A DNA stretch of 11,637 nt, taken from the NCBI GenBank assembly GCA_025331435.1, contig JAIWNI010000317.1, forward strand, positions 1 through 11,637, written 5' to 3'. The notes beneath the pieces are model-generated. The model worked only from the letters and a program-made list of their open reading frames with translations, was not told the DNA's origin and did no database searches. The DNA is from Choanephora cucurbitarum (lineage: Eukaryota > Mucoromycota > Mucoromycetes > Mucorales > Choanephoraceae). Below are positions 1 through 8,414 of the stretch, piece after piece. Every line of letters begins with the position of its first letter. The first letter of the stretch is position 1. Made by a program: the position numbers and the translations under genes.

Positions 1-299
1 AACATGATACTCTAGTAAAACACTCTCTTATCAGCAATTAATATACATTGATCGTCATCCTGAGCTTGTTTAACATTAAATCAAATGCAAGCAATTCGCT
101 AGTTGTAATGCACAGATCTTATCCAAACCTTTTAACTCATCATTGCCTCAATGCCCTCTCTTCAATATGCATTCCCCAACTCACTCATCAATTTCTTCTG
201 TGTAGTGGAAAGCTTACAACATTTATTCATATGTGTGATACTAATCGATGCCATCAAGCTGCTACCAAACAAACTGAAATACGATACAGATAATCTATG
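1..299. other. Non-coding or decayed sequence, no gene seen
   Basis: I see no supported gene here. The one long open stretch on the plus strand (48-293) has no recognisable motif and no splice-like borders. The minus strand carries many stops. The segment could be the 3' continuation of the decayed minus-strand material at 310-700, but nothing in it lets me show that. Confidence 0.4.
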
Positions 300-309
300 A
301 TTAATGATG

Positions 310-700
310 TTAAACTATGATTGTTCTCTCGAAGTTTTTTAGCTGAAGTGATTTAATCTCCTCATTACTTACCATATCATTTGTTTTCTTGACTAGTAAC
401 CGAACACCTTCAAAATGTAACTGTCTACCTGAGGTCATATGAAAAATATTCAACATGAAGATCATATGCTAATACATAACGGCACCATTCTTACACATAA
501 GCCTATAACAAAACTTGCATAATTGCTTCAGTACTTCCTGTCATTGATAATAATTTTACAAAGGTATACTTGAAACTATATCTTACCATCAACAAAGAAG
601 GGCTTTCTCATTTGACACTTTTTACTGATGAATAGAGATGCTGCTAAGCATTTTTGTATTTTGTACTTCGTGCATCAACAATGTAAGAAAGCCTTTCAAA
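310..700 (-). pseudogene. Possible decayed intron-containing gene fragment
   Basis: Protein-like stretches follow each other on the minus strand. A block starts after a TTATAG acceptor-like site at 701 and includes YIVDARSTKYKN. A second block, in another frame, ends KKCQMRKPFFVDG at a GTAAG donor-like site (586). A 49-nt intron-like gap (538-586, ending CAG) follows. The next block reads STEAIMQVLL, then a TAG (503-505), then AYV, then a TAA (491-493), then EWCRYVLAYDLHVEYF. In both stops a glutamine codon changed by C-to-T would restore reading. The frame then shifts into a 51-codon ORF (310-465) containing RQLHFEGVRLLVKKTND. I do not recognise the family. The coherent order of the blocks suggests a degraded gene, but it could also be non-coding DNA read too hopefully. 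Confidence 0.35.
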
Positions 701-1540
701 CTATAATTCAAATTACTATTTGCAGCTGGTTAGTTACTTTGAATGACTAAAGTAGTTCGGCGATATTTACATGGTTCATTGTCCCAGGAGTAGTCGCGAA
801 ATAAAGTGATTGATAGAAAAACAGTGCATTCATCAGTTGTCGAGTAATTATTGAGTAGTTGCTTGTTCTTATTCAACAGACATTTGACTTGTTTAGCTGA
901 TTCAACTGGTAAGCCTTTGAGCATTGCACTAAAAGTTCAACTTACATGAGTATCTCGGTTTCCATGGTCAATAGGAAAAAAAAATAATAAATTGTGTTCT
1001 TGTCTGGGTGAATATAAGGAGGCTTGAAATTAGAATGGATGCTATTGGCTAAGAAATCAATCCACATAAACGTAAATAGCCTTTTAATTTGAAGAAGCTT
1101 CTAGTATCTTAAGGCTGTTAGATGATATGAGGATACCTATACACAGACAGAGAGAAATTTGCTTACGATAAGAGAAACTCAAAGACAAAGAGTGAAAGTA
1201 TCACAGGTTATTTTTGAGAAGGTTTCAAATGACTTATTGGTAAGCTCATTCTTAACACAGATAGTATTCCCATCGCAGGCAGCATCGTTCAAGGAAAACC
1301 CTAACCTGGCGCTCATATCAATAAGGTAAGGATGAAAGAAAGAAACAGTCAACAAAACTTATTCATAATTATAAGAAATTATTAGTAGTTTACATGGAAG
1401 CAACATCGTTAAAAAAACCTGAATCTAGATAATGAATATATGCCAACCACCCAACCCATTGTTTATTATATGGAAAGAGATATAGTTGAAAAAGCAAGTT
1501 TTGAAAAGGAGGTTGTAAGATAAAAAAAAAGACGAGTTAA
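701..1540. other. No intact gene; scattered weak minus-strand open stretches
   Basis: No convincing gene. Two minus-strand open stretches have a plausible amino acid mix: 730-924 (64 codons, contains SAKQVKCLLNKNKQ) and 1179-1316 (45 codons from an ATG, contains FSLNDAACDGNT). They could be further exons of the decayed gene at 310-700, but I could not join them in frame with good splice sites. The A-rich run near 975-990 looks like simple low-complexity sequence. Confidence 0.35.
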
Positions 1541-2596
1541 CTAATTAATTCCTCCTTCAAATGCATCAGTTCGTCTATTAAAAACAAAAGTGTTATCAGA
1601 GGTGGAGACAAGATCGAAATGGAATAACTACCTTCTTTTAGTTGGTGGAGTGTGTGATGAACTCTCCCCTGCGTCATCATCGCTTTGATATTGAACCAAA
1701 GGTAATGATCCAAATGGATCATCGATCAATTCGACCTCATCATCATCTGCAATTTGGTGTGGAGCGTCTAACTGTTGTACGACTGCAACTTCATGCTGAT
1801 TGTATATTGTTTGTTCATCAGCATTTGTCTACAATAAAGGAAGACTATTAAGTACTGATAAACTGGAATGTAGAAAACTATGCATTACCTCATCTTTCTT
1901 TGGTCGTGTTACTCGACGATAATACTTTTTCAACAAGACATCTTCCAACCAATAGTCAATGCAGCGAAATGTTGGGATATTACTCCACACACAGAACTGG
2001 CGTATTTGTTTCCAAGCAGCCAGACGTCTTTCTTTTGGCACCTTTGTGTAGGACCAATCTGACCATTCAACTTGATCGATGCCAAACTGCCTTACCATCA
2101 TTGAGCAAACAGTTTTGCCATGTGTATTGAGGATGTCTCTGTAGTATCTGAGCTGTTCGGTTTTATTTTCAGACACATCCGCATATTCATCATTTTGTAT
2201 TGCACCATTCGGACCTAACCATTGAATCAGGAATCTATCGATTCGTTCGTCATCGTGTTTGTTATAATCATCACTCAATGACCCAGTAGAAGGATAGTGG
2301 ATCTGATCAAAAGGCAAGACCTGTCTTTCTTCGGTAGAACCGTTGGACTGAATCACCGAAGTATTATCTAAAAAACAAGTGAGATTTAAGATGGTGATAT
2401 ACATTTCAGTCAAAGGAGCTATACCTTCACAAGAAGAAAGTTTGGACAAAATGTTGTTGGATCTCGTTACATTTTCGTTGAAAGCCTTCATTTCTTCTCT
2501 AAGACTTTGCATTTCTCTTCGAAGGTCTACAACGTTGTTTTCGGTTTTGGAAAATCTTTGTAAGAAAGCTTCGAATTCTTTACGGGTAATGCTCAT
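1541..2596 (-). CDS. Four-exon gene, coiled-coil protein of unknown family
   Basis: Proposed exons are 2596-2425, 2367-1889, 1828-1632 and 1574-1541. They give 882 nt, a 293-residue protein. The introns (2368-2424, 1829-1888, 1575-1631) are 57, 60 and 57 nt, with GTA donors and TAG acceptors after T-rich tracts, and the frame stays open through every junction. Residues 5-45 are a charged, heptad-like helix (VDLRREMQSLREEMKAF), probably a coiled coil. Residues 95-217 are helix-rich with many Trp and Arg (EWSDWSY, FRCIDYWLEDVLLKKYYRRV) and may bind nucleic acid or a partner, but I do not recognise the family. Residues 240-275 are very acidic, and PPTKRRR near the end resembles a nuclear localisation signal. 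The start ATG follows an A-rich leader with A at -3. The first intron is in frame and stop-free, so a retained form is possible. Without the last intron the protein would end at 1628 (283 residues). Confidence 0.72.
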
Positions 2597-2670
2597 TTTG
2601 ATTTTTGTAAGAAATTGTTGTATGTGGGTTTAAAAGATGGATGAAGGAAAGATCGAAGTTGTGTTATGAT

Positions 2671-2677
2671 TTTTATA
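2671..2677 (-). promoter_or_regulatory. TATA box of the four-exon gene
   Basis: TATAAAA on the minus strand, about 75 bp upstream of the ATG at 2596. This is a suitable distance for a core promoter with a leader of roughly 45 nt. Assigned by position and sequence only. Confidence 0.5.
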
Positions 2678-2699
2678 CGTTAGGTATTCTTTGTAATTT

Positions 2700-3010
2700 C
2701 AATTAGTTTGTAAGCAATTCTTTGTTCATGAAATACCAATCATACATAAATTTCAATCTATTAAAAAAACTTATGATGTAAGTAGTTATTTAAATGGGCT
2801 CCATTGGTTTACAGCAAACAAATTGGTTTGATATGACTAGAATGTACATATCTTGCTAGGCATATTATAGCTACTAGGGCATTAAAGTTCTGTGATTGAT
2901 CGTATATTAAACAGACGAAGTTTTTAATTTTATAACCCCTTTACCTGTATTAAAATTGCAAATTAATTTAAGGATATCCAATGGCCTAAGAGTCTACAGT
3001 AGTAAAATTA
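2700..3010. other. AT-rich intergenic DNA upstream of the four-exon gene
   Basis: No gene or clear repeat seen. It probably holds upstream regulatory sequence of the minus-strand gene that starts at 2596. Confidence 0.4.
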
Positions 3011-3025
3011 ACGATATAATATCGT
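3011..3025. repeat. 15-bp perfect AT-rich palindrome
   Basis: ACGATAT and ATATCGT flank a single central A. It lies about 20 bp outside the fold-back element at 3044-3187. No function can be assigned. Confidence 0.5.
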
Positions 3026-3043
3026 GATTTACACTACGGCTCA

Positions 3044-3187
3044 GATTCTGCCCTCTGGGGCAAAAAATTCTTACCGTGGGATGCAGAAAATTCTGTAAAA
3101 AAACCATAGGTTTTTGAAAAAAACTGGGAGAGGATTTGCATAATTTTACTCTGGAGGGCAGAAATTCTGCCCGTGGAGGGCAGAATC
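3044..3187. mobile_element. Fold-back / MITE-like element, 144 bp
   Basis: The ends are perfect 12-bp inverted repeats: GATTCTGCCCTC at 3044-3055 and its complement GAGGGCAGAATC at 3176-3187. Inside the right end there is a further palindrome, GGGCAGAAATTCTGCCC (3156-3172), built from the same words, and several other AATTCT/CAGAA repeats fill the interior. There is no coding capacity. The structure suits a small non-autonomous DNA transposon or a fold-back repeat. I could not see a convincing target-site duplication, so the exact ends are uncertain. Confidence 0.45.
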
Positions 3188-3344
3188 AAATGACCATTGT
3201 CCAATCACAATCAAGGATTTATTTTATATGGGCCATCCTGCTTTTACAAGTTTTGCTTAGTTTTTATATATGAGCAAATGGCTTTGAGAGAATTAGAGAG
3301 CTTTTAGTGAGTATGTTTCTTGAAAGAATGTCGTACTTTCATTA
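3188..3344. other. Short intergenic flank of the Helitron 3' end
   Basis: Ordinary AT-rich DNA. The last base, A at 3344, is the T that follows the CTAG end on the minus strand, the expected target base for a Helitron insertion between A and T. Confidence 0.45.
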
Positions 3345-3410
3345 CTAGCCGACCTACTCGCTACGCTCGCTTACGGCCGTCGTCGCCTGCGGTTTCGATC
3401 CTAGCAACCC
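3345..3410 (-). repeat. Conserved Helitron 3' terminus, copy 1
   Basis: A 66-bp GC-rich block with ten CpG dinucleotides, identical at 65 of 66 positions to 8349-8414. The single difference is A versus G at 3403/8407. It ends in CTAG on the minus strand. I found no strong hairpin close to the end: the best pairing is about 5 bp (GGCCG with CGGCT) around a 22-nt loop. Confidence 0.75.
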
Positions 3411-3552
3411 ATCCCCACCCACCCACACACCCCACACCCACACACACACCCACACACACCCACACACCACCCACACACCACCCACACACCACCCACACAC
3501 CACCCACACACCACCCACACACCACCCACACACCACCCACACACCACCCCCC
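3411..3552. repeat. C-rich tandem repeat with an 11-bp unit
   Basis: Seven perfect copies of CCACCCACACA run from 3467 to 3543, preceded by less regular CCCACACA units and followed by a C run. On the Helitron coding strand this is G-rich (GGGTGG with TGTGT spacers). It sits directly inside the conserved 66-bp terminus, in the same place as a different C-rich repeat in copy 2. The long open frames across it on both strands are low-complexity artefacts. Confidence 0.85.
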
Positions 3553-3624
3553 ACCGCCTCATTAATCAAAAATGTTTCTCCTAAATTTAAGTCATCAAGA
3601 GTATTGAAATATATAATGAGATTG

Positions 3625-3630
3625 TTTATT
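3625..3630 (-). terminator. AATAAA polyadenylation-like signal of copy 1
   Basis: AATAAA on the minus strand, about 23 nt after the RepHel stop codon at 3653-3655. The position is suitable for 3' end formation, but there is no other support. Confidence 0.35.
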
Positions 3631-3652
3631 TGAGTTATGTGCAAAATAATAA

Positions 3653-4990
3653 TCAGATGAGAAGTTCTGGATAAATTATGTTCTCTATAAGATTGTCATT
3701 GCTGTTTAGAGTAGGTTCATTTAATACATGAGTACCTTGTAAATTAGTTGATCGAGAGAATGCAACGTATAATTGACCATGAGTGAAAGGAGGAATACGA
3801 AGGTCAATTCCAACATTTGTAAGAGATTGGCCTTGCGATTTGTTGATTGTCATGGCGAAACTGAGCTTGATTGGAAATTGTTTTCTAACTAAAACAAAAG
3901 GGTAATCATCCTCTAATGTTGTTAGTTTGATTCTAGGTATGAGCTCTATTTGTTCCTCGTTGGGCCTGCTGTTTTTAACAACTGCAACTTTGAGAATATA
4001 TCGGCCTATTTCTTTGATCATCAATCTGGTACCATTACAAAGACCCTTTTGTGGATTGAGATTTCTTAAGAGCATCACAATACAGCCTACTTTTAGCACT
4101 AATTTGGCAGGAGGAAAGTTGTCTGGATTCAGCGTTTGAAGATACTCGTTGGAGACCCTATACAGTTTGTTGTTTGTATTCTCCTCGTCAGAATAGTCAG
4201 TTTTGTCAGCAGAGATTAAAGTAACTGCTTCACCTGGCATCATATCAAGCACTTTTTGGTTTATAGTATCAACTGTGTCATTTCTAGAAGTTAGAATGGC
4301 TGAACTACAAAGTGAAGAGGAGTTATTGACGGCCTCGTTTAGCATTTGTGCTGGATACACTCTAGAAATAAGCTCGTCCAGCGAGTAAGTCTGAGAGATG
4401 TATTGGGGTAGAGGAATTCTTGCATTTTGCATCAACTTGTTATACGTGATTAAATGAAGCCATTTTTTGAAATGAATGTCGTTAGCTGAAGTGCCTCTTA
4501 CTCGCATATTTTGTTTCAAATAGAGTACTTGGATTTGGGACCAGACGTACGATTGCTTAATAGATGCTTCCACAATTGCGGATCTATTACCATGTCGAAC
4601 TACAGGGGGGATTTGGGCAAAATCACCACCTAAGAGAACAGGGAAACCTCCAAAAAATGCATTGTTACTGCGTATATCTTTAAGAGTACGATCAACAGCT
4701 TCAAAACATCGTTTGTTCTGCATGGGTACTTCGTCCCAGATAATCAAATCAGTCTTGCGAAGTAGTTCAGCTAATTCACCGGTCTTTGGAATATAGCAGG
4801 AAGAGGTCTCATTTACTTTGATTGGAATCTTAAGGCGAAAGTGTGAAGTTCTACCACCAGACAAAAGCAAAGAAGCGATACCAGAGGATGCTACACACAA
4901 AACAATTTTACCTTGACTTCGTAAATAGTTACTTAGAGTTTTATAGACAAAGGTTTTCCTGTACCAGCTGGGCCATGTAAGAAAAAACAT
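3653..4990 (-). other. Pif1-type helicase block of broken RepHel
   Basis: One uninterrupted frame of 445 codons. It carries LIIWDEVPM (Walker B), GGDFAQIPPV (motif III), FAMTINKSQGQSL (motif V) and YVAFSRST (motif VI, arginine finger), ending PELLI then stop. Its first codons are out of register: the Walker A should read GPAGTGKT, but the missing base near 4956 splits it so that neither frame encodes it whole. The fragment could not be an active ATPase even if translated from the ATG at 4990. Confidence 0.85.
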
Positions 4991-5909
4991 ATAACATTCT
5001 CAGAGTTAGCAAGAGTTGTGTCGTTTAACAAATCAGTAGATTGAAGCTTGTCGACTATAGTGTCGAAAGCGTACTTTTGATCTGAGTTGAATAGTGCGTA
5101 GTTTGTCCTGAAAGCAACTCCTTAGTCTTGAGCATTGTAAGCCAATTGTTCATCTATAAGTGGAATTACCACTAAATTCAAAACTGGCACCACGATTAAG
5201 AGCAGTAATCCAATCATGCTTGAATGTTGGAAGACCAAATTCATCAAGAGATCTACTCAATTCTTTCAACTTGTTATCAATGAGATAAATCCCATAGTCA
5301 AGAAAAGGATGCCCATCATAGAAGGCTGAATCATCAATGGAAGTATATAGCTGGTTTTGAGGAAATAGAAGCTCTAGTTTGTGAGCAAGATCGCCGCACA
5401 TAGAGTTACGGAATTGCATCCACAATGCGTGAGGGTCTATTAATTGACCAAAGTTCAACGCAGTGACGAACAAACTACGAAGGCTATCACCAGAAGAAAA
5501 AAGGCTAGCCTCTTCAAAACAACGGATCCATTCTTGACCATCTTCAATTAGATGTAACTGAAAACATGCTTGTTTGAAGGTAGAACATTGAGATCCATTT
5601 ACTGTTTTTAAATCGTCAAACGATTTTGAGCCAGCTATGTTTACCAGAAGAAGTCGAAGATAAAATCATTTCCCACATGTAGGACTACAGTATGGAATTC
5701 TACCAATTGCAAAACCTTTTTTTCTAATTTCCCAAACTTTGCGCTTTCGATCCCATACGAAATACTTTGGAAAGTCTTGGTATAAATATTTTTGAGCAGT
5801 TGGATTGCTTTCGTAATATTTAAAATAGGCAATGAGCATTGAACTACTATTAGCCAAGATTTGCTGTATTTCAGGTGTGGTTGCATCTTCAGGGAAGTAG
5901 ACAGGTTGC

Positions 5910-6960
5910 TCATTTGGTAGATGAAGAGCCAGAGAGGTGACTAGTCGGGTCTTCTTCATGCATTTTGTATTCAAATAGTCTTGCAAAGGCTTCAGTTGGT
6001 CCGATATAGCGCCCTTGAAGATGCTTATTGATCTCATCACGTGTATCGCTTAATCTCAAAGTGCTACGATCAGAGCCTTTGTACACATATTTGTTGATGT
6101 ACTTGATTGCCTCTACACCTTGACAACATTCAACGTTGATATGTGCTTTGTACTTCTTTGAAAGATAAGGGTTGTATGGCACAATCCATTTGTTATCAAT
6201 GTCGATACGACCAAAACCGTTAGTGAGTGGATTAGGCACACTATACAAATTGGCAGAGTCGACTACAGCAGAGCGTTTATAGACCGGATAGCCATTTTCA
6301 CTAATAACTGTTTCTTCAGAGTAAGCCTTAGGGAACCTTTTGGTGCACCTAAGTTGGCCATTAGTGTCCTTAGCCATACATGGCGATTTGGGATTGATGC
6401 TTCCGCATGGACCATGCACCATGTTTTTTGTGATGATTTCATAAAGCTCAGGATCTGATTCTTTAGAAGGTAGTTCAGCTGATATAACCCGGTCTATTTT
6501 TTCTCTGGTATCCAAGTTTTGTAAGGGATCCAAGAACAGGAGCAAGTGCAAATGAGGAAGTCCTCTTTTTTGATACTCAATAGTTCTTACTAATCCATTA
6601 TAGGATCCAAAGATTTTTTTGGTTTTTAGATCTTTGAGCAGCTCTTTTACTTTCAGATCAAAGACTCTTGCAACCAAGTCTGGTCTATCAGAAGCATTTT
6701 GTCCAGGTAATAGCTCTCTTTGAATTTCAATCCATCGAGGGTTGGCCGTAAAGGTGATGAAGAGTGATGGCTTACCAAAATATATTACGATAGCCATTGA
6801 ATCTTGATATAATTTGGCCATAAAACGTGGACCGCCTGTATAACTGCTAGGCAAAATAAATCGTCTGCCTAAAGATGCAGCATTGACATCATCATTAATA
6901 AGAGCATCTTGAAGACCATTGTAGAGATCAGCTCGTATATCAGATTGGTGATTTCTTATC
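5910..6960 (-). other. HUH Rep nuclease block of broken RepHel
   Basis: Open frame of about 350 codons. It includes the conserved lead-in LPSSYTGGPRFMAKLYQDSM, the HUH metal-binding motif in GLPHLHLLLF, the Cys-rich GPCGSINPKSPCM, and the catalytic pair in KYINKYVYKG. These are the residues that bind the metal and attack the DNA phosphate in Helitron Rep proteins. The block is bounded by the frameshifts near 6960 and 5942. Confidence 0.85.
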
Positions 6961-8026
6961 AATCCAACTTGTTTTGATCGCAAATGGCCCAAGCATCAAC
7001 CAAATATTGCTGAAAGAGCCTCTTAGACAAAAAAATGGTTGGATACTCAGTTACTCTTTGATGGAGTCTGTAGCGATAGTAGACTCTTTGGGTCAAGCGA
7101 GTTGAAGCATCACTTAATCTTAATCCCCAGTGCCAGCCTAAATCACCCATTGGGAATAAAAGAGTGTAGTGAAGTGGCATATAAAGGGCGTGGTTCTGAG
7201 AAATAGTTGTGTGTGCATAAACATCATCACTATTACGAAGGTAAATTCGAATATCTCTTGAACTTTCAGAAGTGCTTTCGTTTGGTATAATACCAGCAAC
7301 TTCATCAGATGTAGGAAGATTTTCAGTACGTCTATCAGATCCAGCTACTAACTCAATTCTCATTGAAGGATAAATCCGAACAAATGGTGTCTCGTTTTCA
7401 CTATTTTCAGTATTCATGAGAAGCTCATGTGCAGTCTTATACAGTCTAACAAAAGGATTTTGTTCATGAAGCATCAAAGATAAGTTACTTATGATGTCCC
7501 TATCCAAATCATTGTTATTTGTTGATCTGACTGAAGCTGCATACTGAGGATCGAAGATATACAATTGAGCATATCTAGCATTGATATCCCCTTCAGATAA
7601 AAGAGGACCTTGCATATGATACATCTGGCCATGTATTTGGAAAGGCATATTGCCAAGGTTACTGTTGCTAATTTCACATCTCAAAGAGGTAAAAGCAAAG
7701 GCCGCATTGTATCTTCTGATGTTATCTCTAAAGTGACGACCTCTTGTACTCATCTCTTCAAATAAAGTTTTTAAAAAAGAGGGAGGTGACTGAAGGGGTT
7801 CCAATTTCACTGCGCCAGCCTTACAGCAACTCATCCAAAACTTATTTTGAGAAGTACACTGAGAGGGCAACTCAGCTTCCCAATGCTTAGCGCCACAGTC
7901 AGTACAAACTTTGTCCATTGGACCAAGATCGAAAGGTTGGAGACGGCCCAATTCTGAGATATATGCAGCAGGAAGTTGAACGGATCGTCCCCTACGTCTG
8001 CTTGCAGCTCTAATTCTTGCGCGTTC
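6959..8026 (-). other. N-terminal Helitron domain block of broken RepHel
   Basis: The frame is open from the splice acceptor at 8027 to a TGA at 6959-6961. It begins with an Arg-rich stretch, then a zinc-finger-like CTDCGAKHW and FWMSCC, then the Helitron-like N-terminal domain (MYHMQGPL, AQLYIFDPQYA, LHYTLLFPMGD, FLSKRLFQQYLVDAWA). The upstream frame contains no ATG, consistent with its being a downstream exon. The zinc-finger-like part probably contacts transposon ends, by family analogy. Confidence 0.8.
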
Positions 8027-8105
8027 CTGAAATAAATAAAAGGGAAAAAGATCATAAATTAGAATATCTTATATAATTGCAATAGAAAATAGGCAAGAAT
8101 CTTAC
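8027..8105 (-). other. Probable 79-nt intron in RepHel copy 1
   Basis: Donor GTAAG after a short leader exon, a TTCTAATTT branch-like site about 30 nt before the end, and a T-rich tract ending TTTCAG. Both flanking frames look protein-like (RPVQAVELPSITLDS upstream; ERARIRAASRRR downstream), but joining them at these sites leaves the frame off by one. This is either another lesion or a slightly different splice site. Confidence 0.5.
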
Positions 8106-8199
8106 TCAGCATGAGTCACAGGTTGCGAATCTAGAGTGATAGAAGGTAGTTCCACAGCTTGAACAGGTCTTGGAAAATAGCGTTTACTTGATTACTCAT

Positions 8200-8348
8200 A
8201 TTATGTTTAGAGAAAGGGAAGAAATAAATGGGTGATACTTAATAAAAGGTAGGTTTAAATTTATTTGTAAGAGATAGTAAAATAGAAAAGAGCAGTCACG
8301 TCACGTGATAGTAACTTTTTATTCGATTTTTCAGTATATTATAAGTGA
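8200..8348 (-). promoter_or_regulatory. 5' terminal and promoter region of Helitron copy 1
   Basis: Non-coding stretch between the leader ATG of copy 1 and the CTAG end of copy 2. On the minus strand it starts TCACTTATAATATACTG, which contains a TATA-like element. At 8296-8308 TCACGTCA overlaps the palindrome TCACGTGA, giving a CRE-like site (TGACGTGA on the minus strand) and an E-box (CACGTG). These may drive RepHel transcription, but this is suggested by motif only. Confidence 0.35.
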
Positions 8349-8414
8349 CTAGCCGACCTACTCGCTACGCTCGCTTACGGCCGTCGTCGCCTGCGGTTTC
8401 GATCCTGGCAACCC
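8349..8414 (-). repeat. Conserved Helitron 3' terminus, copy 2
   Basis: Differs from 3345-3410 at one position only, in contrast to the much more diverged coding regions. Contains the repeated words CGCTACG and CGCTTACG and the palindrome ACGGCCGT. It ends in CTAG on the minus strand and directly abuts the TC taken as the 5' end of copy 1. Confidence 0.75.

Larger units (their letters stand above)
3653..8199 (-). pseudogene. RepHel (Helitron Rep/helicase), broken
   Basis: The intact enzyme would nick, copy and join DNA during rolling-circle transposition in the nucleus. A short leader exon starts at ATG 8197-8199, then comes a 79-nt intron (8027-8105), then one large exon. Comparison with copy 2 and the family pattern shows these lesions: a lost base near 8188; a phase mismatch across the intron; a lost base near 6960; an extra base near 5942; TGA at 5666-5668 (an arginine codon in copy 2); an extra base near 5164; TAA at 5122-5124; and a lost A near 4956 that destroys the Walker A motif. 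Between lesions the frame is well conserved, so the decay looks recent. HLH (6546-6554) and the paired tyrosines (6099-6101, 6087-6089) survive. Domain identity is secure, but the leader exon and the exact indel positions are estimates. Confidence 0.85.
3345..8348 (-). mobile_element. Helitron copy 1, complete but inactivated
   Basis: Rolling-circle transposon read on the minus strand. It contains a broken RepHel gene (8199-3653) with all three Helitron domains in order: Helitron-like N-terminal region, HUH Rep nuclease and Pif1-type helicase. The 3' end is CTAG (3348 to 3345) followed by T, matching the canonical CTRR|T. The 5' end is placed at 8348, where the minus strand reads TCACTTATAATATAC right after the CTAG of the neighbouring copy. 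This matches the canonical TC start, but the placement is inferred because no second copy of this 5' end is visible. The length would be 5,004 bp. There is no apurinic endonuclease or OTU domain, so it belongs to the canonical Helitron group rather than Helentrons. Confidence 0.75.

Noticed and set aside
1628..1630. TAG as the end of the four-exon gene
   Set aside because: It lies within a good donor context (AAG then GTAG) followed by a branch-like CTGATAAC and TTTTTAATAG, and the frame continues in phase to 1541. Kept as the alternative end.
1642..2130. Plus-strand open frames opposite the four-exon gene
   Set aside because: They are antisense shadows of its exons, with no motif of their own.
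2368..2402. A 35-nt intron in the four-exon gene using a GTATAT donor
   Set aside because: It is very short and joining the exons gives an immediate stop. The 57-nt intron with the same acceptor keeps the frame.
3393..3403. Minus-strand GGATCGAAACC resembles a tRNA B box, hinting at a SINE or tRNA
   Set aside because: The third base does not fit, the only A-box-like word lies on the wrong side, and no cloverleaf forms. The block is better explained as the Helitron 3' end.
3411..3552. Regular tandem repeat as a CRISPR-like array
   Set aside because: The 11-bp units are contiguous with no unique spacers, in a eukaryotic transposon.
3320..3644. Open frames across the C-rich repeat on both strands (His/Pro/Thr-rich and Gly/Val/Trp-rich peptides)
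   Set aside because: They are translations of a simple tandem repeat with no stop codons in its unit, not genes.
8300..8330. Alternative 5' ends for Helitron copy 1 at 8308 or 8326, where A|TC also occurs
   Set aside because: Possible, but the TC directly abutting the CTAG of copy 2 needs no leftover host DNA. With one copy visible, this stays a preference.
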